A DNA stretch of 64,000 nucleotides from Collimonas fungivorans (GTDB taxonomy: Bacteria > Pseudomonadota > Gammaproteobacteria > Burkholderiales > Burkholderiaceae_D): assembly GCF_001584145.1 (NCBI RefSeq), contig NZ_CP013232.1:2604001-2668000 (forward strand), read 5' to 3'. The notes beneath the pieces were generated by a model. That model ran no database searches. It was not told the origin of the DNA and worked only from the letters and a program-made list of their open reading frames with translations. The stretch's first letter is position 1, and every line of letters starts with the position of its first letter. Of the stretch, positions 56,448 to 64,000 are shown piece by piece. The position numbers and the translations under genes are program-made.

Positions 56448-56490
56448 AAAAAAAAGGCGGCGAGGCCGTGCACATTGCGCGGCCTCGCCG
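56448..56490 (-). terminator. Terminator after the phosphoesterase gene
   Basis: CGGCGAGGCCG (56458-56468) and CGGCCTCGCCG (56480-56490) form an 11-base stem with an 11-base loop; the - strand then has a T run (A-run at 56448-56455 on +). It ends the phosphoesterase transcript and lies between it and the peroxidase start. Confidence 0.8.
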
Positions 56491-56509
56491 GAAAACCCGC
56501 CAAACGGGA

Positions 56510-58153
56510 TTAGCTTGACTGGCCGGTACTCGGATCAAGGTTCAGCTTGGGTGTCTTGCCGCCGTTGCTGAAGTCGAACATGTTCTGGATCGAACCGGAA
56601 ATGGCATCGAACGAGCCCTGGCCGATGCGCTGGCCGTTCAGCCAGTTGTCTTCGACAAAGCGCAGGATGGAAGACTGGTCGGTCAGCGTATGGTCGACGA
56701 AATTGCTCTTGGCGTAAGGCGACACTACCAGCAGCGGCAGGCGTGGACCAAAACCGCAGCGGCCCTGCACCGGCGTGCCGTTGACGCCATTCAGCGGCGT
56801 GCCGCTGCCGCAAGTGCTGGCGCCGTTCAAGGTGTCGGCGGTAGTGCTCGAACCGTTGACTATCTTGGCCACATGGTCGTACCAGCCGTCGGAATCGTCG
56901 TAAGCCATGATCACCACGGTATTTTTCCAGTCATCCTGCTGCTGCAGGAAATTGACCACCTTGGTGACGAACGCTTGTTCGTCCAGCGGGTTCGAATAAC
57001 CTGCGTGGCCATCCTGGTAACCCTGGGCCTTGAGGAAACTGACCGAAGGGAAATTGCCGGCGCTGACTGCCGCGAAGAAATCGTTGGTGTCGTACTGATG
57101 GTTGGCGCCGCCGTCCTGGCTGGAGCCGATCGCCGTCACCGAACTGGGGCGCGTGTGCTTTGGGTTAGCGGTAGAGGCGTAGTACTGGAACGGCTGGTGA
57201 TGCGGAATGTAGTCAGCGGTATAACCGCCCAGCACGGCCGAATAGGTACTGCGGGCGCAGCCGGTGGTGCCGTTGGGGTTGCTGGCGGTAAGGTCGAAGC
57301 CGCCTTCGAACCAGCCCCAGCTGACGTTCTGGGCGTTGAGCAGGTCGCCGATGTTCTTGCCGGTCATGGTGGCGGTGCTGGTAGCCGACGAGCAGGTATC
57401 GGCGGACGGGTCGATATCGCTGATCATGGTCTTGCCGCCCTGGCCGTCGGCTACCAGGGCTGAGCTGTTGCTGCCGACCACCTGGGTCACGCCGTTGGTC
57501 TGGCCCGAGATCAGGTTCAATGCGCCTGGCGTCGACGGCCCGAACACGGTGTCGAAGGAATTGTCGTTCATGGCGAAATGCTGGGCGTAGTTCCACAGCG
57601 CGGTAACGGTATTGCCGTCGTAGTAACCCATTACCAGGCCTTTGGTAAAGAAAGGTCCGGTGCCGGTGCCGCTGGAAGCGGTGCCGGTATTTTTCGGAAA
57701 CAGGTCCATGGCGCCGCCGTTGTAGGCGCTTTGCTCCGCGGTATAACCGTGGTTCTGGTCGGCGGTCAGAGCCTGCGAACGATCGAGGCGGAACGGGTTG
57801 GCCGCGCCGGTGCCGTTGGCGGTGTTGGTCGAATTCGGGTTGGCGGTCAACAACGCCGGCGTCAATCCTGTCACGGCTGGCGTACCGGCAGCTGCGGTGA
57901 ATGCAGGTTCGCCGCTGGGATTGGTGGCGTTAGGGTAGGTGCCGAAATAATGGTCGAATGAATTGTTTTCGCCAAAAATCACTACGACGTGTTTGATCGG
58001 GGTGGCCGTGGCGAGCGCATCCTGTGCGCTGACAACCGGCGCCGGCGTGCCGGGCGTGGCGGTCGATGCCAAGTTGTTGTCGGAGCCGCTGCAAGCCGCC
58101 AACCCGGCCAGCAGCAAGGCGGCAGGGATGGCTTTTATCATATTCTTTTTCAT
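56510..58153 (-). CDS. Phospholipase C/acid phosphatase-like phosphoesterase lipoprotein
   Basis: A 547-residue lipoprotein (MKKNMIKAIPAALLLAGLAAC, lipobox) with a GAGGAAAG ribosome site. The body has the metal-site stretch of the phosphoesterase (PLC/AcpA) family: IKHVVVIFGENNSFDHYFGT near the N-terminus and NTVVIMAYDDSDGWYDHVAK and LPLLVVSPYAKSNFVDHTLT near the C-terminus. It likely hydrolyses phosphate esters or phospholipids outside the cytoplasm. Between them lies a long Asn/Thr/Gly-rich part. It is the only gene before its terminator. Confidence 0.87.
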   Translation of the reverse strand: MKKNMIKAIPAALLLAGLAACSGSDNNLASTATPGTPAPVVSAQDALATATPIKHVVVIFGENNSFDHYFGTYPNATNPSGEPAFTAAAGTPAVTGLTPALLTANPNSTNTANGTGAANPFRLDRSQALTADQNHGYTAEQSAYNGGAMDLFPKNTGTASSGTGTGPFFTKGLVMGYYDGNTVTALWNYAQHFAMNDNSFDTVFGPSTPGALNLISGQTNGVTQVVGSNSSALVADGQGGKTMISDIDPSADTCSSATSTATMTGKNIGDLLNAQNVSWGWFEGGFDLTASNPNGTTGCARSTYSAVLGGYTADYIPHHQPFQYYASTANPKHTRPSSVTAIGSSQDGGANHQYDTNDFFAAVSAGNFPSVSFLKAQGYQDGHAGYSNPLDEQAFVTKVVNFLQQQDDWKNTVVIMAYDDSDGWYDHVAKIVNGSSTTADTLNGASTCGSGTPLNGVNGTPVQGRCGFGPRLPLLVVSPYAKSNFVDHTLTDQSSILRFVEDNWLNGQRIGQGSFDAISGSIQNMFDFSNGGKTPKLNLDPSTGQSS

Positions 58154-58528
58154 GCTTTCCTCAGGTGGACGTTGGGTATTGCTACATAACCGCGAGCGAC
58201 GATAGCGCAGAGATATTTCATGTACATGACACGGAGCGGCAGCCTGGATCAGCTTGGCTTGCGATTTGCGGGACCGGAGGATTTGCGGGGAATATGAATT
58301 TTGGCGCGAGCGCTCGGCAATGCAGCGCAGGGCAATGCTGCCGCCGTTGTCGCTGGTGACGGATTGTCAACGTCATGATCACCGACAGTCGATTTCCGGG
58401 CTCGCTGGCGGTCACAAATTGTTACACTATTCCCACTGGAATTTGACGAAATCGCAAGTCGATAACGAGAAAAAAGCCCGCGTTCCGGCGGGCTTTCAGG
58501 ATGGTATTTTGCCCGTCAAAGACAGGAT
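58154..58528. other. Intergenic region between two secreted-enzyme genes
   Basis: This 375-base gap holds the terminator of the DUF2252 gene near 58473-58496 and the upstream region of the phosphoesterase gene. Apart from these no gene or repeat was recognised. Confidence 0.4.
58473..58496 (-). terminator. Terminator after the DUF2252 gene
   Basis: AAAGCCCGC (58473-58481) and GCGGGCTTT (58488-58496) form a 9-base stem with a 6-base loop; on the - strand a T run follows. It is about 30 bases after the stop of the DUF2252 gene. Confidence 0.8.
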
Positions 58529-59887
58529 TCAATACAACGGCATGCCGGCCGCATAAGCCGACTTGAAAGACTGCCAGTCCAGGTTCACCTGCTCGGCGTA
58601 GCTGAAGGCAAAGCTGGCGATTTCGGCCTGCAGCCCGCTTTTGCTGGTCACGGCGCTGGTGATCTCGGCTTCGATGCTGAACGGCACCACCGAACTGTCG
58701 TAGTCGTTGTCGGCCAATGCATGCGCGCTGGCCAGCGCCTGCCCGACATACGTCATCGCCGTGTTGAACTTGCTGCTGCTGGAAAGCTGGGTGTAGTCGA
58801 AATCCTCTTCGAACGGCGATTTTTCATGTGCATAGAACGGCAAGCCGTTGATGCTGGTGTAGCCGGTCAGCACGTCGGCATTGATCAGTTGCGCCTTGCC
58901 GGTGCGGCCGACCCGGTTGCCTTCGTTGTTGGCATAGTCGGCGGCCGGCAGTTTTCCGGCGTTGACTATGGCGACATTGCTGGCGGCTTCCTGTTTCAGT
59001 TCCAGGATGACGTCGTCCGAGGTCGAACTGGATGGCCCTTCGAGCAGCGCGTAATAACGCAGGCGGCCCAGGCTGCCGGTGCCTGAACCGAACTTCTGGT
59101 GCACATCCTTGACGGTGTAATAGCTGGCCGCATATTGCTTGCCGGCGGAGATGGTCTGCACATACGTACCGACCGCAGCCGCCACGGCGTTGTAAGTGGC
59201 GCTGCTGACCGCGGCCAGCTTGGCGCTATCCTGGAATACGCGCTTGCCGTTGCTGACAGTCGTATATTTGGACAGCAGGTCGGAACGCTTGTCGCCGGCG
59301 GAGCTGCTGATGGCCGATTTCACCACGCTGCTGGTGTTGCTGCCGGTGAGCTGGAAACTTTTCTCGTTGTTGTTGCCGCTGACGCTGCTCAGCTGGCTCA
59401 GGTAGGCGGCGACGAAAGTGTTGATGGCAGTTGTGATGTCGCTGTCCTTCAAGCCGTTTTCGCGGCCGGCCAGCACGATGCTGGTGGCGGTGCGGCGCAG
59501 GTCCCATACGTATTGCCCGAGATAACCTTCATCGAAATCGTTGACGCCGAACACCGCCTTGCCGCCGCTGTCCTGGAACGCGCCGAAATTCGCCAGGTGG
59601 GTGTCGCCGCCCAGCCAGGTATAAGCGGTCGAAGCGCTGGTGTAGGCAGACGCAGGCAGCGTCGCCATGTCGCGGTAAAAAATGTCGGCGGTGCCGCGGT
59701 AGAACAGGAACGCGCTGCTGTCCATGGTTTCCATCTTGGTCGCCAGGTCGGCGCTGTCAGCCGCTGCGTAGGGATGGTTGTAGTTATAGATGTCGGTCAC
59801 TACCCAGGCCGGCCGCGAGCTGGCGGCAAAGACGCTGGACGATGCAAGGCACAGGATTATCGCAAGACGGGGAATTTTTTTTTGCAT
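58529..59887 (-). CDS. Exported DUF2252 family protein
   Basis: A 452-residue protein with a Sec signal peptide (MQKKIPRLAIILCLASSSVFA) and GGAG upstream of ATG 59887. The DUF2252 features are clear: FLFYRGTADIFYRDMA, WLGGDTHLANFGAF and FDEGYLGQYVWDLRR, a group with remote aminoglycoside-kinase-like fold. Members are often cytoplasmic; export makes a kinase role unlikely here and the function is unknown. It is probably monocistronic and reads toward the phosphoesterase gene. Confidence 0.85.
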   Translation of the reverse strand: MQKKIPRLAIILCLASSSVFAASSRPAWVVTDIYNYNHPYAAADSADLATKMETMDSSAFLFYRGTADIFYRDMATLPASAYTSASTAYTWLGGDTHLANFGAFQDSGGKAVFGVNDFDEGYLGQYVWDLRRTATSIVLAGRENGLKDSDITTAINTFVAAYLSQLSSVSGNNNEKSFQLTGSNTSSVVKSAISSSAGDKRSDLLSKYTTVSNGKRVFQDSAKLAAVSSATYNAVAAAVGTYVQTISAGKQYAASYYTVKDVHQKFGSGTGSLGRLRYYALLEGPSSSTSDDVILELKQEAASNVAIVNAGKLPAADYANNEGNRVGRTGKAQLINADVLTGYTSINGLPFYAHEKSPFEEDFDYTQLSSSSKFNTAMTYVGQALASAHALADNDYDSSVVPFSIEAEITSAVTSKSGLQAEIASFAFSYAEQVNLDWQSFKSAYAAGMPLY

Positions 59888-60153
59888 TTCTAGGCTCCGT
59901 GGCTAGTCTCTCCAGCCGAAAGGCTTCCGGCCGGCCGTACGTATCAAGTTATACCAAGCGCGGATTGTGCACAGCATATATGACAGCTTGAAGACACAGC
60001 CTGTCTGGCGTGGACGGTCCGGATTGCGCTTATCTGAATTCCAACTATGGAGAGAAGGTTTTATTCGTTCTTTTTGTTTTGCCTTCTTATTAAGCTCGGG
60101 CTGAGCGCTGCTTGCAGCTTGAACAGGGTAATCCATTCCATCGGGAAGACAAT

Positions 60154-61143
60154 ATGAGCGATAACAAGTCTCGCAACAATAATAACCGGGCCGGCCAGCG
60201 CCGCCGCCTGCTACAGGCCGGCATAGGCATGGCTGCGGTTGCGGCTTTTACGCCTTTTGCCGTACGCGCGGCGCAACGTGAACTGCGCGTCGGCTACCAG
60301 AAAGGCTTGCTGAGCCTGCTGAAAAGGCGCGGCACGCTGGAGCAGCGCCTGGCGCCGCTGGGCGTGACGGTCAAATGGATAGAGTTCAGCGCCGGGCCGG
60401 TGCAGCTGGAGGCGTTGAATGTCGGTTCCATCGATTTCGGCGATGTCGGCGAAGCGCCGCCGATTTTCGCCCAGGCCAACGGCACGCCGATTGTCTATGT
60501 CGCGGCGACCGTGCCGCGGCCGGCGGTGGAGGCGGTGCTGGTCCCGGCAACTTCGGCGGTCAGGACAGTTGCCGACCTGAAGGGCAAAAAGATCGCCCTG
60601 AACAAGGGCTCGAACGTCCACTATTTCCTGGTCAAGCTGCTGCAGAAGAACGGCTTGAACCATAGCGACGTCAACCTGGTGTGGCTGGCGCCGGCCGATG
60701 CCCGCGCTGCGTTCGAGAAGGGCGTGGTCGACGCCTGGGTGATCTGGGAGCCGTTCCTTGCGGCCGCCGAACAGACCCTGGCGGCGCGCATCCTGGCCGA
60801 CGCCAGCGGTGTCGTCAAGAACCGGGCTTATTATTTTTCATCAAAGGATTACGCGCAGAAGAATGGCGATGTCCTGAGCATCGCCGTTGAAGAGCTCAAC
60901 AAGATCGACATCTGGGGCAAAGCCAACCGCAATGAGCTGGCGGCGGAACTGTCGGCGGTGTGGGGCTTGCCGAAGCCCGTGGTCGATGTCCTGGTGGCTC
61001 GTTCTTCGTTTGGCACTGAGCCGATCAGCAGGTCGATATTGGCGGAACAGCAGGTCATCGCCGACACTTTCTTCGAGCTGAAGCTGATTCCCCGGCAGAT
61101 CGACGTGCGCGACGCCGCGCCCGCGGCTCTGGGCCGGTCATAG
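60154..61143 (+). CDS. Aliphatic sulfonate ABC transporter substrate-binding protein (SsuA-like)
   Basis: A 329-residue periplasmic binding protein with a twin-arginine-like leader (QRRRLLQAGIGMAAVAAFTP) and the SsuA/TauA-type core (LRVGYQKGLLSLLKRRGTLE, NVGSIDFGDVGEAPPIFAQA, LKGKKIALNKGSNVHYFLVK). ATG 60154 with GGGA upstream is chosen over 60112. It should capture a sulfonate for uptake. No permease or ATPase gene is adjacent. It directly precedes the serine acetyltransferase-encapsulin-desulfurase genes, which suggests a shared role in sulfur supply. Confidence 0.85.
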   Translation: MSDNKSRNNNNRAGQRRRLLQAGIGMAAVAAFTPFAVRAAQRELRVGYQKGLLSLLKRRGTLEQRLAPLGVTVKWIEFSAGPVQLEALNVGSIDFGDVGEAPPIFAQANGTPIVYVAATVPRPAVEAVLVPATSAVRTVADLKGKKIALNKGSNVHYFLVKLLQKNGLNHSDVNLVWLAPADARAAFEKGVVDAWVIWEPFLAAAEQTLAARILADASGVVKNRAYYFSSKDYAQKNGDVLSIAVEELNKIDIWGKANRNELAAELSAVWGLPKPVVDVLVARSSFGTEPISRSILAEQQVIADTFFELKLIPRQIDVRDAAPAALGRS

Positions 61144-61331
61144 GCCGCGGACAGGCAACAGACGACGCGCATATGAGATTAGCAAACTAGCTTATGCGTT
61201 TTTCGTCATAAAAATTCGTAGTCAATTTTTCCGCCTGCCGACAAAATGAGCAGGCATTCAAGGATTCAGGATTCGCATCTTCTTCGCTGCAATAGTGATT
61301 TCGCCGTTTTTAACAATGAGCATCTGCACGC

Positions 61332-62257
61332 ATGAGTAGCCGCAATTTTTCCGAACAGCAGGCGCTGACCGACAGTTCCGGCCTGGGCCTGGAGCTGGTG
61401 GTTTCCGCCTTGCGCACATCGCGCGAAGTGACCAACAAGATCCGGCACCGCGGCGATATCCGCGAACTGCCGTCGCGCCAGGCGTTGGCGGAAGTTCTGC
61501 AAGGCCTGTCTGCCGCGCTGTTTCCGACCCACTACGGCCGCACCGATCTGAACGACGAAACCATCGACCATTTTGTCGGCAACACCCTCGGTTTTACCTT
61601 GAATATCCTGGCGGAGCAGGTCCGCCGGGCTTGCTGTTCGTGCTCGAAGAAAGCACGCCGGAAGCCGACCTCAACCGCCAGGCGCTCGCCGTCACCCGGC
61701 AGTTCGCGGCAGGCCTGCCGGCCATCCGCGACCTGCTGGCGAGCGACATCCAGGCTGCCTACAGCGGCGATCCTGCCGCCACCAGCATTTCCGAAATCCT
61801 GCTGTGTTATCCCGGCACCACGGCCATCATCTACCATCGCCTGGCGCACGCCCTGCATGGCCTGGGCGCGCCGTTGCTGGCGCGCCTGATCGCTGACATC
61901 GCCCATTCGGCGACCGGCATAGACATTCATCCGGCGGCGCAGATCGGCGCCAGTTTTTTCATCGACCACGGCACCGGCGTGGTGATCGGCGAGACCACCA
62001 TCATCGGCCAGCGGGTGCGCCTGTACCAGGCCGTGACGCTGGGCGCCAAACGTTTTCCCGCCGATCAAGACGGCGCCCTGATCAAGGGCAACGAACGCCA
62101 TCCTATCGTCGAAGACGATGTTGTCATCTATGCCGGCGCCACCGTCCTCGGCCGCGTCACCATCGGCAAGGGGTCGACCATAGGCGGCAATGTCTGGCTG
62201 ACCCGTAGCGTACCGCCCGGCAGCAACATTTCGCAGGCGCAGATGCGCGACGACTGA
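61332..62257 (+). pseudogene. epsC: Serine O-acetyltransferase (EpsC-type) with a single-base frameshift
   Basis: Two overlapping frames together form one 308-residue serine acetyltransferase. The first (from ATG 61332) gives the N-terminal helical part ending ILAEQVRR; the second continues GLLFVLEESTPEADLNR through the hexapeptide-repeat barrel (IHPAAQIGASFFIDHGTGVV, GRVTIGKGSTIGGNVWLTRS). Adding one G to the GGG at 61627-61629 joins them exactly (VRR-GLLF). It makes O-acetylserine, the cysteine precursor. It is 37 bases before the encapsulin gene, the usual partner arrangement in Family 2A operons. A sequencing error is likely, as the rest is intact. Confidence 0.82.
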
Positions 62258-62294
62258 ATCTCCACCCCTCAACCTTCGATCACAGGAAATGTAA

Positions 62295-63212
62295 ATGGCC
62301 AGCAAACCAGAAGTGAATACCGCCCTTGGCGATGTAGCAGCACGCCAACTTGCGATTGCGACGCGCACCGTACCGCAGATGTCGTCCATCACGCCGCGCT
62401 GGCTGACGCACCTGCTGCAATGGGTGCCGGTGGAATCCGGCATCTATCGCCTGAACAAGGTAAAAGACGCCTCCAGCGTCGAGGTCGACTGTTCCGGCCG
62501 CGATGAGCGCGAGCTGCCGCAGACCTTCGTCGACTACATCGAGAATCCGCGCGAATACATGCTGAGCGCGGTCAATACCGTGCTCGACGTGCATACCCGG
62601 GTATCCGACCTGTACAGCAAGCCGTATAACCAGATCGCCGAGCAGCTGCGCCTGATCATAGAAACCATCAAGGAACGCCAGGAAAGCGAACTGATCAACA
62701 ACAAGGAATACGGGCTGCTGCACAGCATTGTCGCCTCGCAGCGGATCAAGACCCGCAGCGGCGCGCCGACTCCCGACGACCTCGACGAGCTGCTGGTCAA
62801 GGTATGGAAAGAACCCGGTTTTTTCCTCGCCCATCCGGTGACGATCGCCGCCTTCGGCCGTGAATGCACGCGGCGCGGCGTGCCGCCGCCGACGGTATCG
62901 CTGTTCGGCTCGCAATTCATCACCTGGCGCGGCATACCCCTGATCCCCAGCGACAAGATCCTGATCGAGAAGGGCAAGTCGAAGATCATCCTGATACGCA
63001 CGGGCGAAAGCCGCCAGGGCGTGGTCGGCCTGTATCAGCCGGACCTGCCGGGCGAGCAGAGCCCAGGCTTGTCGGTGCGTTTCATGGGCATCAACCATAA
63101 AGCGATCGCTTCCTACCTGGTTTCGCTGTATTGCTCGCTGGCGGTGCTGACCGACGACGCCATCGCCGTCCTCGAAGACGTGGAAGTGGGCAAGTACCAT
63201 GAGTACAAGTGA
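62295..63212 (+). CDS. Family 2A encapsulin nanocompartment shell protein
   Basis: A 305-residue HK97-fold shell protein of the SrpI type. Recognisable stretches are MSSITPRWLTHLLQWVPVES near the N-terminus, ETIKERQESELINNKEYGLL, VTIAAFGRECTRRGVPPPTV, LFGSQFITWRGIPLIPSDKI and ILIRTGESRQGVVGLYQPDL. No cyclic-nucleotide domain is inserted, which separates it from Family 2B. Such shells self-assemble into protein compartments that hold a cysteine desulfurase. The stop overlaps the start of the desulfurase gene by 14 bases, so shell and cargo are coupled. It is often left as a hypothetical or mis-annotated protein. Confidence 0.92.
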   Translation: MASKPEVNTALGDVAARQLAIATRTVPQMSSITPRWLTHLLQWVPVESGIYRLNKVKDASSVEVDCSGRDERELPQTFVDYIENPREYMLSAVNTVLDVHTRVSDLYSKPYNQIAEQLRLIIETIKERQESELINNKEYGLLHSIVASQRIKTRSGAPTPDDLDELLVKVWKEPGFFLAHPVTIAAFGRECTRRGVPPPTVSLFGSQFITWRGIPLIPSDKILIEKGKSKIILIRTGESRQGVVGLYQPDLPGEQSPGLSVRFMGINHKAIASYLVSLYCSLAVLTDDAIAVLEDVEVGKYHEYK

Positions 63213-64000
63213 TTTCTCCGGAAACGGCTTGCCCGACGTTGCCGCATTGGCGCAACTGGCGAACCAGTTTTTCACGGCATTGCCATCGGCTAGCCAGGGA
63301 CAGGCCGGCAGCGGCTTGCCGGCTGGTTTGTCGCATCTCAATGCGGCGCCGCCGAGCGTTCCAGGCGGCGCCTCTGCCTTAGGCGGCGGGCTGGGATTTT
63401 CTCCCGGAGGAAGTTCGAACGCAGCGGCGGGCGTGCCGACTTCGTTGAGCGGCGACCTGCCGCTGAGCGGCGCTTCGCCGGCAGCATTCGGCTTGCCCGG
63501 CGAAGCCGAGCTGAAAGCCCTGCTGGCAGCGCCGGCCAGTAGCCAGTCGCAGCCGCCGGCGACAGTCGGACCAGGCAGCGGCGCTGCGTATTATTTCCTC
63601 GACTTCGCCAAGCCATATCCTGCCGGCCTCAAGGTTCCCGGCCTGGCAACCGACAGCTTGCATGCCGGCAGCGTGCCGGCGGCGCCAGCGCCGTTTGACA
63701 TCAACCTGGTGCGGCGCGATTTCCCGATCCTGCAGGATCGCGTCAACGGCAAGCAGCTGGTCTGGCTGGACAATGCCGCGACCACGCACAAGCCGCAATC
63801 GGTGATCGACCGCCTGGCGTATTTCTACGCGCACGAAAATTCGAATATCCACCGCGCCGCCCACGAACTGGCGGCACGCGCCACCGATGCTTACGAAGGC
63901 GCGCGCGAGAAAGTGCGCGGTTTCCTCAATGCGCGTTCTGCCAACGAATGCGTGTTCGTGCGCGGCACCACTGAAGCCATCAACCTGGTGGCGCAAAGCT
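63199..64000 (+). CDS. Encapsulin cargo cysteine desulfurase (SufS-like), cut by window end
   Basis: The frame opens at ATG 63199 and stays open to the window end (267 residues seen). Residues 1-165 are a Gly/Ala/Pro/Ser-rich, probably disordered extension with three short ordered-looking pieces (LPDVAALAQLANQFFTALPS, LPGEAELKALLAAP, AAYYFLDFAKPYPAG). From residue 166 it becomes a SufS/CsdA-type aminotransferase (FDINLVRRDFPILQDRVNGK, VWLDNAATTHKP, ENSNIHRAAHELA). The extension is the expected cargo-loading domain of Family 2A desulfurases. The PLP-lysine and catalytic Cys lie past the edge. Confidence 0.9.
   Translation, partial: MSTSDFSGNGLPDVAALAQLANQFFTALPSASQGQAGSGLPAGLSHLNAAPPSVPGGASALGGGLGFSPGGSSNAAAGVPTSLSGDLPLSGASPAAFGLPGEAELKALLAAPASSQSQPPATVGPGSGAAYYFLDFAKPYPAGLKVPGLATDSLHAGSVPAAPAPFDINLVRRDFPILQDRVNGKQLVWLDNAATTHKPQSVIDRLAYFYAHENSNIHRAAHELAARATDAYEGAREKVRGFLNARSANECVFVRGTTEAINLVAQS

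Noticed and set aside
62295..63212. Prophage capsid protein as an alternative to encapsulin
   Set aside because: No portal, terminase, protease or tail genes are near, and the gene is coupled to a desulfurase and a serine acetyltransferase, the known Family 2A context.

Overview
The window looks like a chromosomal segment of a betaproteobacterium of the Oxalobacteraceae (Burkholderiales), with a Collimonas- or Herminiimonas-like gene content. The family call rests on the GC-rich coding style, a large oxalate/formate catabolic region (two OxlT-type antiporters, two formyl-CoA transferases, two near-identical ThDP decarboxylases, a soluble NAD-dependent formate dehydrogenase), the 1.6-kDa-residue-class NAD-glutamate dehydrogenase and the gcv genes. 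The genus is inference. No rRNA, tRNA, CRISPR, prophage or transposase gene was seen.

Layout. 1-6.1 kb: the tail of a DJ-1/PfpI-like gene, a TPR/transglutaminase-like lipoprotein, a CBS-pair protein, a three-gene phosphorelay (histidine kinase, CheY-like receiver, Hpt), a PAP2 phosphatase and a HTH-receiver fusion. 6.4-20.3 kb: an exopolysaccharide locus with wza-wzb-wzc export/kinase genes, flippase, pyruvyl transferase, a frameshifted polymerase, a glycosyltransferase and a secreted glycoside hydrolase on the + strand, then a secreted PPC-domain protein, galU and an undecaprenyl-phosphate sugar transferase on the - strand. 21.2-26.9 kb: NAD-glutamate dehydrogenase and an enoyl-CoA hydratase-like protein. 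27-50 kb: the oxalate/formate region, bounded by a 1.9-kb direct repeat that carries the two ThDP decarboxylases. 50.4-55 kb: glycine cleavage genes in the order gcvH-gcvP-gcvT. 55-60 kb: secreted or lipoprotein enzymes on the - strand (di-haem peroxidase, phosphoesterase, DUF2252). 60.2-64 kb: an SsuA-like binding protein followed by a serine acetyltransferase, a Family 2A encapsulin shell protein and its cysteine desulfurase cargo, which is cut by the window end.

How it works together. Oxalate would enter and formate leave by the OxlT carriers; formyl-CoA transferase makes oxalyl-CoA; a ThDP enzyme would decarboxylate it to formyl-CoA; FdsGBAD oxidises formate to CO2 with NADH yield. Four promoters in this region (before both ThDP genes and both oxlT genes) share a TTGAC-N4-GTCAA palindrome placed 29.5-30.5 bases before a good -10 hexamer, the geometry of a class II CRP/FNR promoter. 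A CRP/FNR-family regulator gene lies directly beside one of them and, once a single-base frameshift is corrected, has the E-x-x-S-R recognition helix expected for TTGA half-sites. This gives a coherent, testable oxalate regulon.

The most striking compartment is the encapsulin operon at the right end: serine acetyltransferase, a 305-residue HK97-type shell without a cNMP domain, and a SufS-like desulfurase with a ~165-residue low-complexity N-terminal extension. At least three genes (polymerase, CRP/FNR regulator, serine acetyltransferase) are interrupted by what look like single-base losses in G/C runs, so sequencing or assembly error must be considered before calling them pseudogenes.
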